From Lampropedia aestuarii (lineage in GTDB: Bacteria > Pseudomonadota > Gammaproteobacteria > Burkholderiales > Burkholderiaceae_C): a DNA stretch of 55,816 nt. Below are positions 46,915 through 55,566 of this stretch, one piece after another. Every line of letters starts with the position of its first letter. Positions within the stretch are counted from its first letter, which is position 1. Below the pieces are notes generated by a model. That model was not told where the DNA came from. It saw only the letters and a list, made by a program, of their open reading frames with translations, and searched no databases. The position numbers and the translations under genes are program-made. Location of the stretch: assembly GCF_004803635.1 (NCBI RefSeq), contig NZ_SSWX01000026.1, positions 259-56,074 on the forward strand, read 5' to 3'.

Positions 46915-48597
46915 TTAATGGCCTGGAATCATCCATGGCAAGACATAGGCTTGCAGTGTCGTGATGATGCCAACGATGGCGGCAAACGCCAAGCTGTGTT
47001 TGACCGTAAAGCGGAACAAATCAGATTCTTTGCCAGCCAGACCAACGGCCGCGCAAGCAATCGCAATCGATTGCGGCGAAATCATTTTCGCGGTAACACC
47101 ACCGGTGGTGTTGGCCGTAACCATCAGCACTTCGGGCAGGTTCAGCTGCTGCGCGGTCGTTGCCTGCAAAGCGCCAAACAAAGCATTGGCTGAAGTGTCA
47201 GAGCCTGTCAGGAACACCCCAATCCAGCCCAGGAATGGCGAGAAGAAAGTAAAAGCACCCCCGGTATGCGCCAAGGCCAAAGCCAAGGTGGTCGACAAAC
47301 CCGAGTAATTGGCAATGAACGCAAACGCCAGCACCATGCCGATCGAGTAAATCGGAACCGCCAACTCTTTCAAAGTCTCACCTGCCGTCTCAACCGCCTT
47401 GGCCGGCTTGAGGCCCAAGAACACAATCGTGATCAGGGCGGCAATCACAATCGCCGTGCCAGTGGCGGAGAACCAGTTGAACGAATATACCGCGCCATAA
47501 GGCGTTGCAGCATCCACCACCGGCGGCATTTTTTGCACCAGGTTATGCAAGAAAGGCACCGGGATATTGATGACCCAGCTGGCCAGTGCGCCGTTCGCTG
47601 CAAACAAGGCTTTGAAAGGCTTCAAGCTCCAGATCGTCACCATCGCCGTCAGGATGATGAACGGCGACCATGCCTTGAGCACTTTGCCAAAGGTCAGTTG
47701 CACCGGTTTGGCATTGGCTTGTGCCTGCGCAGCGGCCACTGCTGCGGGGCCCCCTTCGGTTTCAAAACGGAAAATACGTTTGGGTTGCCAGACTTTCAGG
47801 AACAAAGTCAGCACCACCAAAGAAACAATTGCCGACGTGATATCGGGCAGCTCCGGGCCAATGTAGTTGGCGGTCAAGAACTGCACCACAGCGAACGTGC
47901 CACCGCCAACCAAAACTGCTGGCCAAGTTTCTTTGACACCGCGCCAGCCGTCCATGATGGCCATCAGCCAGAACAACACCAAAACCGTCATGAAGGGCAA
48001 TTGGCGGCCTGCCATTTGGCTGATCTCCATCGCATCTACGCCCGAGACCTGCCCGGCCACGATGATTGGAATGCCCATCGCGCCAAAGGCCACCGGTGCG
48101 GTATTGCCAATCAGGCATAAGCCCGCCGCATACAAAGGCTTAAAGCCCAGGCCCACCAGCAGTGCCGCCGTGATCGCCACGGGCGCGCCAAAGCCGGCAG
48201 CACCTTCTAAAAAGGCACCAAAACAGAAACCAACCAAGATCAGCTGCAAGCGCTGGTCGGGCGTGATCGACAAAATGGATGAACGGATGATGTCGAACTG
48301 CCCAGTTTTCACTGAGATTTTGTAGAGAAAAACCGCTGCGACAATAATCCAGGCAATCGGCCACAGGCCATAGAAAAAGCCATACAGCACTGAAGCCAGG
48401 GCATTGGCTACAGGCATTTTGTAGAAAAGCAGTGCGACAGCCATCGCCAGCGCCACTGTAATAGTCCCCGCCACATAGCCTTTGAGGCGCAGTTTCGTCA
48501 ACGCCAAAAAGAAAAAGATGATTGGAATAAGCGCCACAAGCGCCGAGACCCAAATATTACCTGCCGGGTCGTAGTTGTGTTGCCAGAGTTGATCCAT
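46915..48597 (-). CDS. lctP: L-lactate permease, E. coli LldP-like
   Basis: A 560-residue lactate-proton symporter strongly resembling E. coli LldP from the first residues ([30 protein letters not shown]) through [15 protein letters not shown]-like, [55 protein letters not shown] and [21 protein letters not shown] to the end. The ATG at 48597 ([13 protein letters not shown]) is chosen; a TTG 48 bp upstream is not supported by the family. It leads the cluster lctP2-lldR2-lldD2. Confidence 0.95.
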   Translation of the reverse strand: MDQLWQHNYDPAGNIWVSALVALIPIIFFFLALTKLRLKGYVAGTITVALAMAVALLFYKMPVANALASVLYGFFYGLWPIAWIIVAAVFLYKISVKTGQFDIIRSSILSITPDQRLQLILVGFCFGAFLEGAAGFGAPVAITAALLVGLGFKPLYAAGLCLIGNTAPVAFGAMGIPIIVAGQVSGVDAMEISQMAGRQLPFMTVLVLFWLMAIMDGWRGVKETWPAVLVGGGTFAVVQFLTANYIGPELPDITSAIVSLVVLTLFLKVWQPKRIFRFETEGGPAAVAAAQAQANAKPVQLTFGKVLKAWSPFIILTAMVTIWSLKPFKALFAANGALASWVINIPVPFLHNLVQKMPPVVDAATPYGAVYSFNWFSATGTAIVIAALITIVFLGLKPAKAVETAGETLKELAVPIYSIGMVLAFAFIANYSGLSTTLALALAHTGGAFTFFSPFLGWIGVFLTGSDTSANALFGALQATTAQQLNLPEVLMVTANTTGGVTAKMISPQSIAIACAAVGLAGKESDLFRFTVKHSLAFAAIVGIITTLQAYVLPWMIPGH

Positions 48598-48862
48598 TGC
48601 CTGACTAGCTGAGTATGAAAGATTAAAAAGTGCCGCCTTTGCCAAGTGCTTCCCGATGTTGCGCTGGGTCTGCCGATCTCCTCTGCACCGCCAGCCTGAA
48701 GCCCTTTAAAAACTGCACCGCACTGCCACCAAACCAGTGCTTCTGTGAAATACCTTGCTTTTTTGCAGCACTTGCCAATAGCGAAACAGCATCCAGCAAC
48801 GCTGCCAAAAGACACGCAACCGCTTTCACGATCCCATCCCCAGCCAGAACACAAGTCCAAAT

Positions 48863-48873
48863 TGGTATGACCA
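48863..48873. promoter_or_regulatory. LldR operator O3 (lctP2 cluster)
   Basis: TGGTATGACCA, the reverse complement of the O1/O2 core, within AATTGGTATGACCAAAAG. It lies 266 bp before the lctP2 start. Confidence 0.8.
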
Positions 48874-48926
48874 AAAGACACTTTTTTAAGTGCGCGCCCA
48901 TTTTAAAGACCAGAAAAGACCTTCTC

Positions 48927-48948
48927 ATTAAAGGGTAAACCCTTAATT
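48927..48948. promoter_or_regulatory. Inverted repeat containing GGGTAAACCC, lctP2 upstream region
   Basis: A dyad of AAGGGT and ACCCTT around AA, with flanking ATTA and TAATT. It contains the same GGGTAAACCC decamer found upstream of lctP1. It sits midway between O3 and O4. Confidence 0.45.
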
Positions 48949-48977
48949 GCTTCGCATTTTGGAATATTTTGATGCTT

Positions 48978-48988
48978 TGGTCTGACCA
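48978..48988. promoter_or_regulatory. LldR operator O4 (lctP2 cluster)
   Basis: TGGTCTGACCA, within TTTGGTCTGACCAAAA. Its centre is 115 bp from O3, close to 11 helical turns. The 48598-49075 region holds only these sites and no gene I can support. Confidence 0.75.
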
Positions 48989-49075
48989 AAATGGTCGACT
49001 AGGGCTGGTACACATTCGCACACGCGGGCCACACCGGCCAAAAGACTGCGCCTGATGCGCGTTGCAACTGTGCGC

Positions 49076-49739
49076 GGTTGTGTTGCACCACTCAGACGCA
49101 GGCCAAAACGCACCAGACCAAGACCCGGTTATCCCACGGCAGGCGCCTTGGGGCAGCCAATGTGGTGAATGGATTCAAGATGGCTGCTCGCCCACGGATC
49201 TCCACGGCTTGCCTCTCCAAGGTGCTGCCCTTGGCTTGCTCGCCAAGCTTAGCTTGGCAATTCATCTTCGCTTCTACCAGCGTGCGGCGGTGATGACCGC
49301 CCCAATCTTTCCAGATTGCCCGGCCTATATGTCGACAGGCCGCCAACATGCCGACGACATGCGGCAATGCCCAGCAACTGCGATCTGCTTGAGCAGCTCT
49401 GGCACGACTGGAGCGTCTCCCACATCGTTGGTCGTGACCCCAATGGCCCGTATTGGCAAGTGGCCCTCGTCCATACCGATATGCACTTGTCGCCATTGGT
49501 GCCTGCGTTCTGCACACGTGCTTTAGGTCGTCCATTCGCCCTCACCCAAGAACTGCATGCCTGTGGCGTCGACGAGTACATGCGGCCCTCCAGAACTGGG
49601 CGTCTAGCGCACATTCACCTCCAAGTCCTTTTGCCTGCGACACGGCGTGCTGTAACTGGGTGCGTGCACGGCAAGCCGCTCAACTTGATCAGTGGCAGGC
49701 GCTTTGAAAGCGCTTGCAGCGTCTTTGGATCTTGGGGTT
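49076..49739 (-). pseudogene. Decayed IS5-family (IS903-like) transposase
   Basis: Read on the minus strand with several frame changes, the sequence gives successive blocks of an IS5-family DDE transposase: IKLSGL, then YST.CRRQKDLEVNV followed by a TAG where Tyr is expected, then TPSSGGPHVLVDATGMQFLGEGEW (first catalytic Asp), VTTNDVGDAP and, near 49260-49300, GHHRRTLVEAKMNC, then ERQAVEIRGRAAILNPFTTLA. The N-terminal quarter is missing and stops and frameshifts make it non-functional. The right end at 49076 (GGTTGTGTTGCACC) resembles the IS903-type terminal repeat. Confidence 0.82.
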
Positions 49740-49833
49740 TGGAGCCCAGATGGCACGCTGCCTTGTCAAAAACCTCGCCGGGCAGACCAGCCCGACTGCG
49801 TTTTTGCCGCGCAAGGTATCTATCTGGGCTCCA
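49740..49833. repeat. 94-bp nested inverted repeat downstream of phnE
   Basis: Outer arms TGGAGCCCAGAT / ATCTGGGCTCCA are perfect over 12 bp. Nested inside are CCTTG/CAAGG, CAAAAAC/GTTTTTG and CGGGC/GCCCG, giving a long cruciform with small internal loops. It lies 34 bp after the phnE stop. Likely a transcript-end structure or a palindromic element at the boundary of the IS remnant. Confidence 0.65.
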
Positions 49834-49866
49834 GCGCGGTCTGCGGAGAGATGAGGGGCAAGCTGC

Positions 49867-50727
49867 TTAAATCAGATGCTTACGCACCTTGGCCGTCAGC
49901 CATTCGCTGACAACCACAGTCAGCAAAATGGCCAACAAAATCAGCGTGACCTTGGGCCAGGCCAGCGTCCCCAAGGCCGCCTCCAGCTTGACGCCAATGC
50001 CGCCTGCCCCCACCAAACCCAGCACGGTCGATTCGCGGATATTGATGTCCCAGCGAAACAGGCTGACCCCAGCCAAAGTCGGCGCGGTTTGCGGTGCAAT
50101 GGCCCAGGCCATGACCTGGGTGCGGCTAGCGCCTGTGGCTTCAATGGCCTCGACCTGCTTGGTATCGATCTCTTCAATCGCTTCATACAACAGCTTGCCG
50201 ACAAAGCCAATGGAGCGCAGCGCAATCGCGATGATGCCGGCCAATACACCAGGGCCTAAAACAGCGACCAGCAGCAAGGCCCAGATCAAGGAGTTGATCG
50301 AGCGTGAGCTGACAATGACCAAGAGTGCCACAGGCCGCACCAAACGCACGCTGGGCGTGGTGTTGCGTGCAGCCAAGAACGCCACAGGCACGGCCATGAT
50401 CACACCCAGCAAGGTGCCCAAGGTGGCGATGTTGAAGGTCTCCCACATCGGCTGGAGAATTTCAGAGGTAAAGCCCCAGTCCGGCGGGAACATGCGTGAG
50501 CCCACGTCTTGCACCTGGCGTGGTGCATCGGCGACAAAGGCCCAGATCGTGTCCTTGGTCATGACCTGAAAGGCCCACGAGACCAAGGCCAAACCCAGCA
50601 CCCAGGCCATGAACAGGCCAACTTCTTGCTTGGTCGTGCGTTTGCGCCAGGCCATCGATCGCGGGCTGCGCGGTGCATGCGTAACAGCAGCTGCTGCGTG
50701 CTGCGGGGAAACAGTAGATGAACTCAT
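49867..50727 (-). CDS. phnE: Phosphonate-type ABC transporter permease (second)
   Basis: A 286-residue PhnE-family permease with about six helices. The ABC-interaction loop reads KQVEAIEATGASRTQVMAWAIAPQ, and the end RWDINIRESTVLGLVGAGGIGVKLEAAL is a PhnE hallmark. It follows the first phnE by 9 bp and is the last gene of the operon. With the first permease it probably forms a heterodimeric channel. Downstream lies a long hairpin and then IS debris. Confidence 0.92.
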   Translation of the reverse strand: MSSSTVSPQHAAAAVTHAPRSPRSMAWRKRTTKQEVGLFMAWVLGLALVSWAFQVMTKDTIWAFVADAPRQVQDVGSRMFPPDWGFTSEILQPMWETFNIATLGTLLGVIMAVPVAFLAARNTTPSVRLVRPVALLVIVSSRSINSLIWALLLVAVLGPGVLAGIIAIALRSIGFVGKLLYEAIEEIDTKQVEAIEATGASRTQVMAWAIAPQTAPTLAGVSLFRWDINIRESTVLGLVGAGGIGVKLEAALGTLAWPKVTLILLAILLTVVVSEWLTAKVRKHLI

Positions 50728-50736
50728 GCCTGCGCC

Positions 50737-51594
50737 TCAATCAAAACGTTTGCGGATCCAGCCAGAGGCGTATTCAGCCAACATGACAATGCCAATAATC
50801 ACCAAAATCACCGCTGCAGCGGTATTGAACTCATAGCGGTCCATCGCGGTATTGAGCGTAGCGCCAATGCCGCCGGCGCCCACAATGCCGACCACCGCCG
50901 ATTCGCGGAAGTTGATGTCGAGCCGGTACAAGGACAGCCCCACCAAACGCGGCAGCACCTGCGGATAGACGGCATACACCAGCACCTGCATATAGCTGGC
51001 ACCGGTAGCGCGCAGCGCTTCGAGCTGGCTGGCCTTGACCTCTTCCATGTCTTCGGCCAGCAACTTGGCCATGAAGCCAATAGTGGCAATCGTCAGCGTC
51101 AGAAAACCGGCAAACGGGCCAAAGCCAAACATCACGACCATGAAGATCGCAATGATGATCTCGTTGAGCGTGCGCGAGAGCGCAACCACGGTGCGGCAGA
51201 ACAAATAGACCGGCAGCGGTGCCAAGTTGCGCGCAGCGCCAACGGCAATCGGAATCGCCAATGCCACGCCCACGGCAGTCGAGGTCAAGGCCATTGTCAA
51301 GCTCTCGACAAAACCAACCACGATGTCGTGCTGCCGGCTGACAAAATCAGGCTGTGCAAACGCCGCAACAAAACGCCAGCCACGCACCAGACCTTCAGAG
51401 ACGCGTTGCCAGTTAATCTCCAGTGACCCCAAAGCCAGCACCAACCATAACAAGGCCAGGCCCATCAAGCCGTAGCGCAAAGCGGCATTGGCAATCCATG
51501 GCGGGCGCTTCCACTGGGTTGGCCATGCACGAGTGGCCATCGCTGCACCGTGGCCGCCGATCGCGCCCTGCACATTCAATACGGGCGCATTCAT
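50737..51594 (-). CDS. phnE: Phosphonate-type ABC transporter permease (first)
   Basis: A 285-residue PhnE-family permease. Conserved features are [27 protein letters not shown], the EAA loop [24 protein letters not shown] and [26 protein letters not shown]. Its ATG overlaps the phnC stop (ATGA), so the two are translationally coupled. It differs clearly from the second permease, so the pair is an old duplication. Confidence 0.93.
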   Translation of the reverse strand: MNAPVLNVQGAIGGHGAAMATRAWPTQWKRPPWIANAALRYGLMGLALLWLVLALGSLEINWQRVSEGLVRGWRFVAAFAQPDFVSRQHDIVVGFVESLTMALTSTAVGVALAIPIAVGAARNLAPLPVYLFCRTVVALSRTLNEIIIAIFMVVMFGFGPFAGFLTLTIATIGFMAKLLAEDMEEVKASQLEALRATGASYMQVLVYAVYPQVLPRLVGLSLYRLDINFRESAVVGIVGAGGIGATLNTAMDRYEFNTAAAVILVIIGIVMLAEYASGWIRKRFD

Positions 51595-52478
51595 GGTGTC
51601 ACCGCCTGGGCCATCACCGCTGTGGCGGCGAGGCTATACGCTGCATCTGCCGGACCCGATCGCGTGCTGCGCTGCGCTGCAGGCTCTGCAGCTTCATCCG
51701 ACTCCTCGGCTGCGGCCACGTTGCGGGTAATCGCCGTCCAATCTTCATCACCATAAATGCGCGTCAGCACCATCGCATCCATGCCTTTGGCCGGGCCGTC
51801 ATAGACGATTTCACCGGCCTTGAGGCCGACAATGCGCGGCAAATACTGGGTGGCCAGCACCACATCGTGGATATTGATGATGGCAGCCAAGCCACGCTCA
51901 GCGCACAGCTCCATGATCAGACGCATCACCTGGCGCGAAGTTTTGGGGTCCAGGCTGGCGGTCGGCTCATCGACCAGCAGCAAGCGTGGCTCTTGCATCA
52001 GGGCACGCGCAATGCCCACGCGCTGGCGCTGACCACCAGAGAGTGCGTCGGCGCGTTTGTTTTCCATGCCAGCCAAGCCGACACGGTCGAGCAGCTCGTA
52101 CGCACGGGCAATGTCTTTGCCATCAAAGCGGCGCGTCCAGCTTTTCCAAAAGCCGGTGTAGCCCAGGCGGCCTGACAGCAGGTTTTCCATCACGCTCAGG
52201 CGCTCGACCAGTGCGTATTCCTGAAAAATCATGCCAATTTGACGGCGTGCACGGCGCAGGCCTCGGCCAGAGACATGGGCCAGGTCCACACCGTCCAGCG
52301 CAATCGTGCCTGCTGAAGGCGTCACCAAACGGTTGACGCAGCGAATCAGGCTCGACTTACCGGCCCCAGAGGGACCAATCAGGCCCACCACTTCTCCTGC
52401 ACGCAGCTCCAAAGAAACACCTTTCAGCGCGACATCGTTATTGGCATAGCGTTTCTCTAAGGAGTCAATCACCAACAT
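51591..52478 (-). CDS. phnC: Phosphonate-type ABC transporter ATPase
   Basis: A 295-residue ABC ATPase: Walker [10 protein letters not shown] near residue 35, Q-loop [16 protein letters not shown], signature [15 protein letters not shown], Walker [14 protein letters not shown] and H-loop INIHDVV. Residues up to about 250 match PhnC. The last 40 form an Ala-rich acidic tail ([21 protein letters not shown]...) not found in most PhnC. It energises the two PhnE permeases. Confidence 0.94.
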   Translation of the reverse strand: MLVIDSLEKRYANNDVALKGVSLELRAGEVVGLIGPSGAGKSSLIRCVNRLVTPSAGTIALDGVDLAHVSGRGLRRARRQIGMIFQEYALVERLSVMENLLSGRLGYTGFWKSWTRRFDGKDIARAYELLDRVGLAGMENKRADALSGGQRQRVGIARALMQEPRLLLVDEPTASLDPKTSRQVMRLIMELCAERGLAAIINIHDVVLATQYLPRIVGLKAGEIVYDGPAKGMDAMVLTRIYGDEDWTAITRNVAAAEESDEAAEPAAQRSTRSGPADAAYSLAATAVMAQAVTP

Positions 52479-52572
52479 GGCTCATCCATTCTTTAAGCGA
52501 TCAGCGCTACCGTGCGAGTACAGGCCACGGGTGATGCAGCACTTGCCCATGGCACAGCATGGGCAGGAGTCT

Positions 52573-53628
52573 TTAACGGCAGCGCACGACAGAATCTGTC
52601 GCGGCGTCCACATCACGCACAATTTGCCACTGGCTCTGGTAGCTGATCGGAACAAAACGTTGTTGGGGAGGCGTGCTTGCCGCGAACTCACGCTGCAGCG
52701 CACTGCCTTCCCAGTCGAAAGTAAAAAAAGCTTTTTCAATGGCCTCGGCCAGCTCGGGCTTCAAATCATGGGCGTAACCATAAGCAGGGGTTGGAAATGG
52801 TTCAGACTCATACAACAGCCGCAAATCGGCCACATTCACTACGCCCCGACCTGCCATGCGCTGGGCAATACCACTGGCTACTGCCGCTGCGTCGTAATCC
52901 TGGTGCACCACGCCCAAAATGGAATTGTCGTGCTTGCCTGAGAACATCGCCTGGTAATCCTTGCCCTGCTGCAAGCCAAATTGGCCCGCCAGCAGCGCCA
53001 CAGGGGCTTTGTAGCCTGAATTGGACGACTCCGAGGTAAACGCCAGGCGCTTGCCTTTGAGTTCAGCCACGCTTTGCAATGGGCTGTCTTGGCGCGTGAT
53101 GATTTGCATCCGATAGCCATAACTGCCATCTTTGGCAGCCATCATGGCAAACGGCACAAAACCGGCGCAATTCACAGCCAAAGGCACAGCCCCCGTCGCC
53201 AAAGCAGCCACATGCAAACGCCCTGCGCGCATCGCCTCGACTTCAGCGGCATTGCTTTGCACGGCAAAGTACTGCACCTTTTTGCCTGTGACCTCTGACA
53301 AATGGTCCAAAAATCCCTTCCACACCTCGGCAAACACCGCTGGATCCTCTGCCGGGCTAAACGCAAACACCAGCGTTGCAGGATCACGCCACTGCTGCGC
53401 ATCCTGCGGCCGATCAGCCACCAAATCGCCATTGCGATCCTGGTAGCGCGTATCCAGCGCAGATGCTGTAGCTGCGGTCTCAGCCATGGCCAAAGGCCCT
53501 GCGCCCAATGCCAGCAGCGCAGCAGCAAGCCCGCGCCGCGCCGTCACGCCACGCACGCGACGTACCTTGGGCTGTACCACAGGAGACAAGCATTGAAAAA
53601 ACGATTCAAAAGAGGGGGAGCACAACAT
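52573..53628 (-). CDS. phnD: PhnD-type substrate-binding protein, copy 2
   Basis: A periplasmic PhnD-like receptor of about 351 residues. A long basic N-terminus (VRRVRGVTARRG) precedes the hydrophobic LAAALLALGAGPLAMA signal region. After DTRYQDRNGDLVADRPQD, with an acidic loop, come LVFAFSPAEDPAVFAEVWKGFLDHL, ALATGAVPLAVNCAGFVPF, FTSESSNSGYKAPVALL and MFSGKHDNSILGV. It is about 60% like copy 1 by eye, so a tandem duplication. Start candidates lie at 53670 (GTG), 53634 and 53628 and further GTGs; none has a good ribosome-binding site. Confidence 0.87.
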   Translation of the reverse strand: MLCSPSFESFFQCLSPVVQPKVRRVRGVTARRGLAAALLALGAGPLAMAETAATASALDTRYQDRNGDLVADRPQDAQQWRDPATLVFAFSPAEDPAVFAEVWKGFLDHLSEVTGKKVQYFAVQSNAAEVEAMRAGRLHVAALATGAVPLAVNCAGFVPFAMMAAKDGSYGYRMQIITRQDSPLQSVAELKGKRLAFTSESSNSGYKAPVALLAGQFGLQQGKDYQAMFSGKHDNSILGVVHQDYDAAAVASGIAQRMAGRGVVNVADLRLLYESEPFPTPAYGYAHDLKPELAEAIEKAFFTFDWEGSALQREFAASTPPQQRFVPISYQSQWQIVRDVDAATDSVVRCR

Positions 53629-53751
53629 GGGCATTCTGCGCAACAGCACAGTGGCGATTGAAAACCGCACATGCTAGGCCGATTGTGCATGCCTGACAAC
53701 CAGCGCGCGCGCTATCCATGCTTGGCCCCACCACTTCAGGCCAACTACAGC

Positions 53752-54738
53752 TTATTTGCAGGTGTACTCAACGCCCATCGCCTGGTCAATATCGCGCACG
53801 ACTTGCCAATGCTCTTTATAGGTGATTGGAATGAATTTTTCCTGCGGTGGCTCAGACACGTTGAATTCTTTGGCCAAGCCTGTTCCTTCCCAGTTGAAGG
53901 TGAAGAAGGCTTCCTTGACCTTTTCAGCCAGTTCAGGCTTGAGGTTGTAGGCATAGCCATAACCCGTCGTTGGGAAAGTCTGCGACTTGTAGATCGTCAC
54001 GGTTTGCTCAGGCTTGACCACTTCGCGCGCTTGCATGCGTTGCAGCACCGAATTGGCAATCGCGGCGGCTGGGTAGTCTTGATTGGCAACACCAATGATG
54101 GAATTGTCGTGCTTGCCAGAGAACACCGGCTCGTAGTCCTTGCCCGCTTCCATCTTGAACTGCTCGCGCAGCAAAGCAGAAGGTGCCTTGTAGCCGGAGT
54201 TGGACGTCTCAGACGTAAACGCCATTTTTTTGCCCTTGATGTCTTCGACTTTTTCAATGCCGCTGGCTGGATACGTGATGATTTCCATCTCATAGCCATA
54301 GCGGCCGTCGTTGGAGGCCATCAACGTGAACGGCACAAAACCAGCGCAATTCACAGCCAATGGGTTCGAGCCGGTATTGAAGCCTGCGACATGCAAGCGG
54401 CCTGCACGCATGGCTTCCAATTGCGCGGCATTGTTTTGCACCGGGAAGAACTGGACCTTCTTGCCAGTGGTGGCAGACAAATGGGTCAAAAACTCATCCC
54501 AGACCTTGGCGTACACAGCGGGGTCTTCGACAGGCGTGTAAGCAAACACCAGCGTCTCTGGGTCAACCCACAGCTTGGGATCGGTCGGCGTATCAGCGAC
54601 CAGGTCGCCATTGCTGTCCTGGAAACGGGCATCCAAAGCCTGAGCTTGTGTGCCCAGCAACAAGGCTGCTCCAGCGCAAGCCACGCTCAGCAATGTGCGC
54701 AGCGTATTGGGTGCTTGTGGGGAAGTCAATGCGGTCAT
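53752..54738 (-). CDS. phnD: PhnD-type substrate-binding protein, copy 1
   Basis: A 328-residue periplasmic receptor for a phosphonate, phosphite or related oxyanion. The signal peptide ends near TQAQA. DARFQDSNGDLVADTPTD follows, then VFAYTPVEDPAVYAKVWDEF, FNTGSNPLAVNCAGFVPF, FTSETSNSGYKAPSALL and VFSGKHDNSIIGV. AGGATAGATGAG precedes the ATG at 54738. It is the first gene of the operon phnD-phnD-phnC-phnE-phnE. No phosphonate-cleaving gene is present in the window, so the exact substrate cannot be fixed. I see no convincing Pho box upstream. Confidence 0.9.
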   Translation of the reverse strand: MTALTSPQAPNTLRTLLSVACAGAALLLGTQAQALDARFQDSNGDLVADTPTDPKLWVDPETLVFAYTPVEDPAVYAKVWDEFLTHLSATTGKKVQFFPVQNNAAQLEAMRAGRLHVAGFNTGSNPLAVNCAGFVPFTLMASNDGRYGYEMEIITYPASGIEKVEDIKGKKMAFTSETSNSGYKAPSALLREQFKMEAGKDYEPVFSGKHDNSIIGVANQDYPAAAIANSVLQRMQAREVVKPEQTVTIYKSQTFPTTGYGYAYNLKPELAEKVKEAFFTFNWEGTGLAKEFNVSEPPQEKFIPITYKEHWQVVRDIDQAMGVEYTCK

Positions 54739-54933
54739 CTCATCTATCCTGTGGCTGTATGAAAAAAGCGAAGGATAGAAACCCAATGTGACATGGGCGT
54801 GAATGTCTATAAAAAGTCAAAAAAACATCCAAGTGCTTTGAAGCCATCGCTATGCCCGGTAACTATCTTGCATCTGCTCGCTTTTTTAGTGCCGCTAACA
54901 CCACCCTTGGCTTGAATGGCTTGGCTTTGACTC

Positions 54934-55138
54934 GGCTTTGTTGCATAAATCAAGCGCAGGCCAAAACTCCCCAATCCCAGTGACATCCTCCCCAAGAGTC
55001 AGAGCGGAGATCAAAGCTTCCTCGGCTCCACTTAAAGAACTTGTCCGGCGCTACAACATCCATCTCTTCAAGAAACTCGCGCTTGCGCGTTCTCTTGCTG
55101 CTCAACTCAAATCCACTTCCAAGGCTTGTTTTTTTCAT
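54934..55138 (-). pseudogene. Internally deleted IS5-family remnant
   Basis: At 54934-54951 GGCTTTGTTGCATAAATC differs by one base from the 18-bp IS903 end as I remember it. Within, on the minus strand, an ORF from 55138 begins like an IS5-group transposase (FELSSKRTRKREFLEEMDVV), then breaks off and runs into element-end sequence (GVLACA). The first 44 bases of this end align with the right end of the remnant at 49076, including an identical CGCAGGCCAAAAC. The left end is lost. The rest of the 54739-55215 gap holds no gene I can support. Confidence 0.7.
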
Positions 55139-55215
55139 AAAAAGAAATATCTCACAGTCTCAACCACTGCCACCCACCTTTTGCAGAGTTTCCTTAGGTT
55201 TCGCATCCTGGACGA

Positions 55216-55470
55216 TTACTCGCGCTTAGAATGAACCTCCCTCAAAGAAAGCACTCTAAATAAAAAAAATATAACTAAAAAACTAATACAATAAAGAAAT
55301 AATTCAATAAAAAAATTAAATAAAAAACCAAAAAACAAAACAAAAGTACAATAAATCGCAAACGAACCAAAAGCAAAAACAAATAAAAATTTTTCCATTA
55401 TTTTCGCATCAGACTTCCTATAAACCATCAACCCAGAAACAATCAATAAAACAACTGAAAACACAGTCAT
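55216..55470 (-). CDS. Small AT-rich membrane protein, unknown
   Basis: An 84-residue frame, almost wholly hydrophobic, with about three helices (TVFSVVLLIVSGLMVY, FLFVFAFGSFAIYCTFVLFFGFLF, CISFLVIFFLFRVL) and charged connectors. Its ATG overlaps the stop of the frame before it (TAATG) and has no ribosome-binding site of its own, suggesting coupled translation. The base composition is far more AT-rich than anywhere else in the window, a sign of transfer. No family recognised. Confidence 0.5.
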   Translation of the reverse strand: MTVFSVVLLIVSGLMVYRKSDAKIMEKFLFVFAFGSFAIYCTFVLFFGFLFNFFIELFLYCISFLVIFFLFRVLSLREVHSKRE

Positions 55471-55553
55471 TAATTGGAAAAAAAACTAAAATTCGGGGCT
55501 TGAAATATCAAAAATATAAAAATAGCCAATATGAAAAATATTTTTTCCTTCAT
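55470..55553 (-). CDS. Very short hydrophobic peptide, unknown
   Basis: A 27-residue frame beginning MKEKIFFILAIFIFLIF, one predicted helix. AAGG stands 3 bp before the ATG and GGAGG lies further upstream at the end of the previous frame. Its TAA overlaps the ATG of the next frame. It could be a signal-anchor peptide, the first part of a frameshifted larger protein, or chance in AT-rich DNA. Confidence 0.35.
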   Translation of the reverse strand: MKEKIFFILAIFIFLIFQAPNFSFFSN

Positions 55554-55566
55554 TAACCTTATCAAC

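Noticed and set aside
49316-49870. Plus-strand frame of 184 residues
   Set aside because: Shadow of the decayed transposase and of the 94-bp palindrome; no independent motif.
54739-54850. Possible Pho box upstream of phnD
   Set aside because: TGTCACAT-like fragments exist but the direct-repeat spacing of a Pho box is absent.
54938-55234. Plus-strand frame resembling an IS481 N-terminal helix-turn-helix (SPRVRAEIKASSAPLKELVRRYNIH)
   Set aside because: It is the antisense of a clearer IS5-type transposase N-terminus on the minus strand and lies inside an IS5 end; the plus-strand likeness is taken as accidental.
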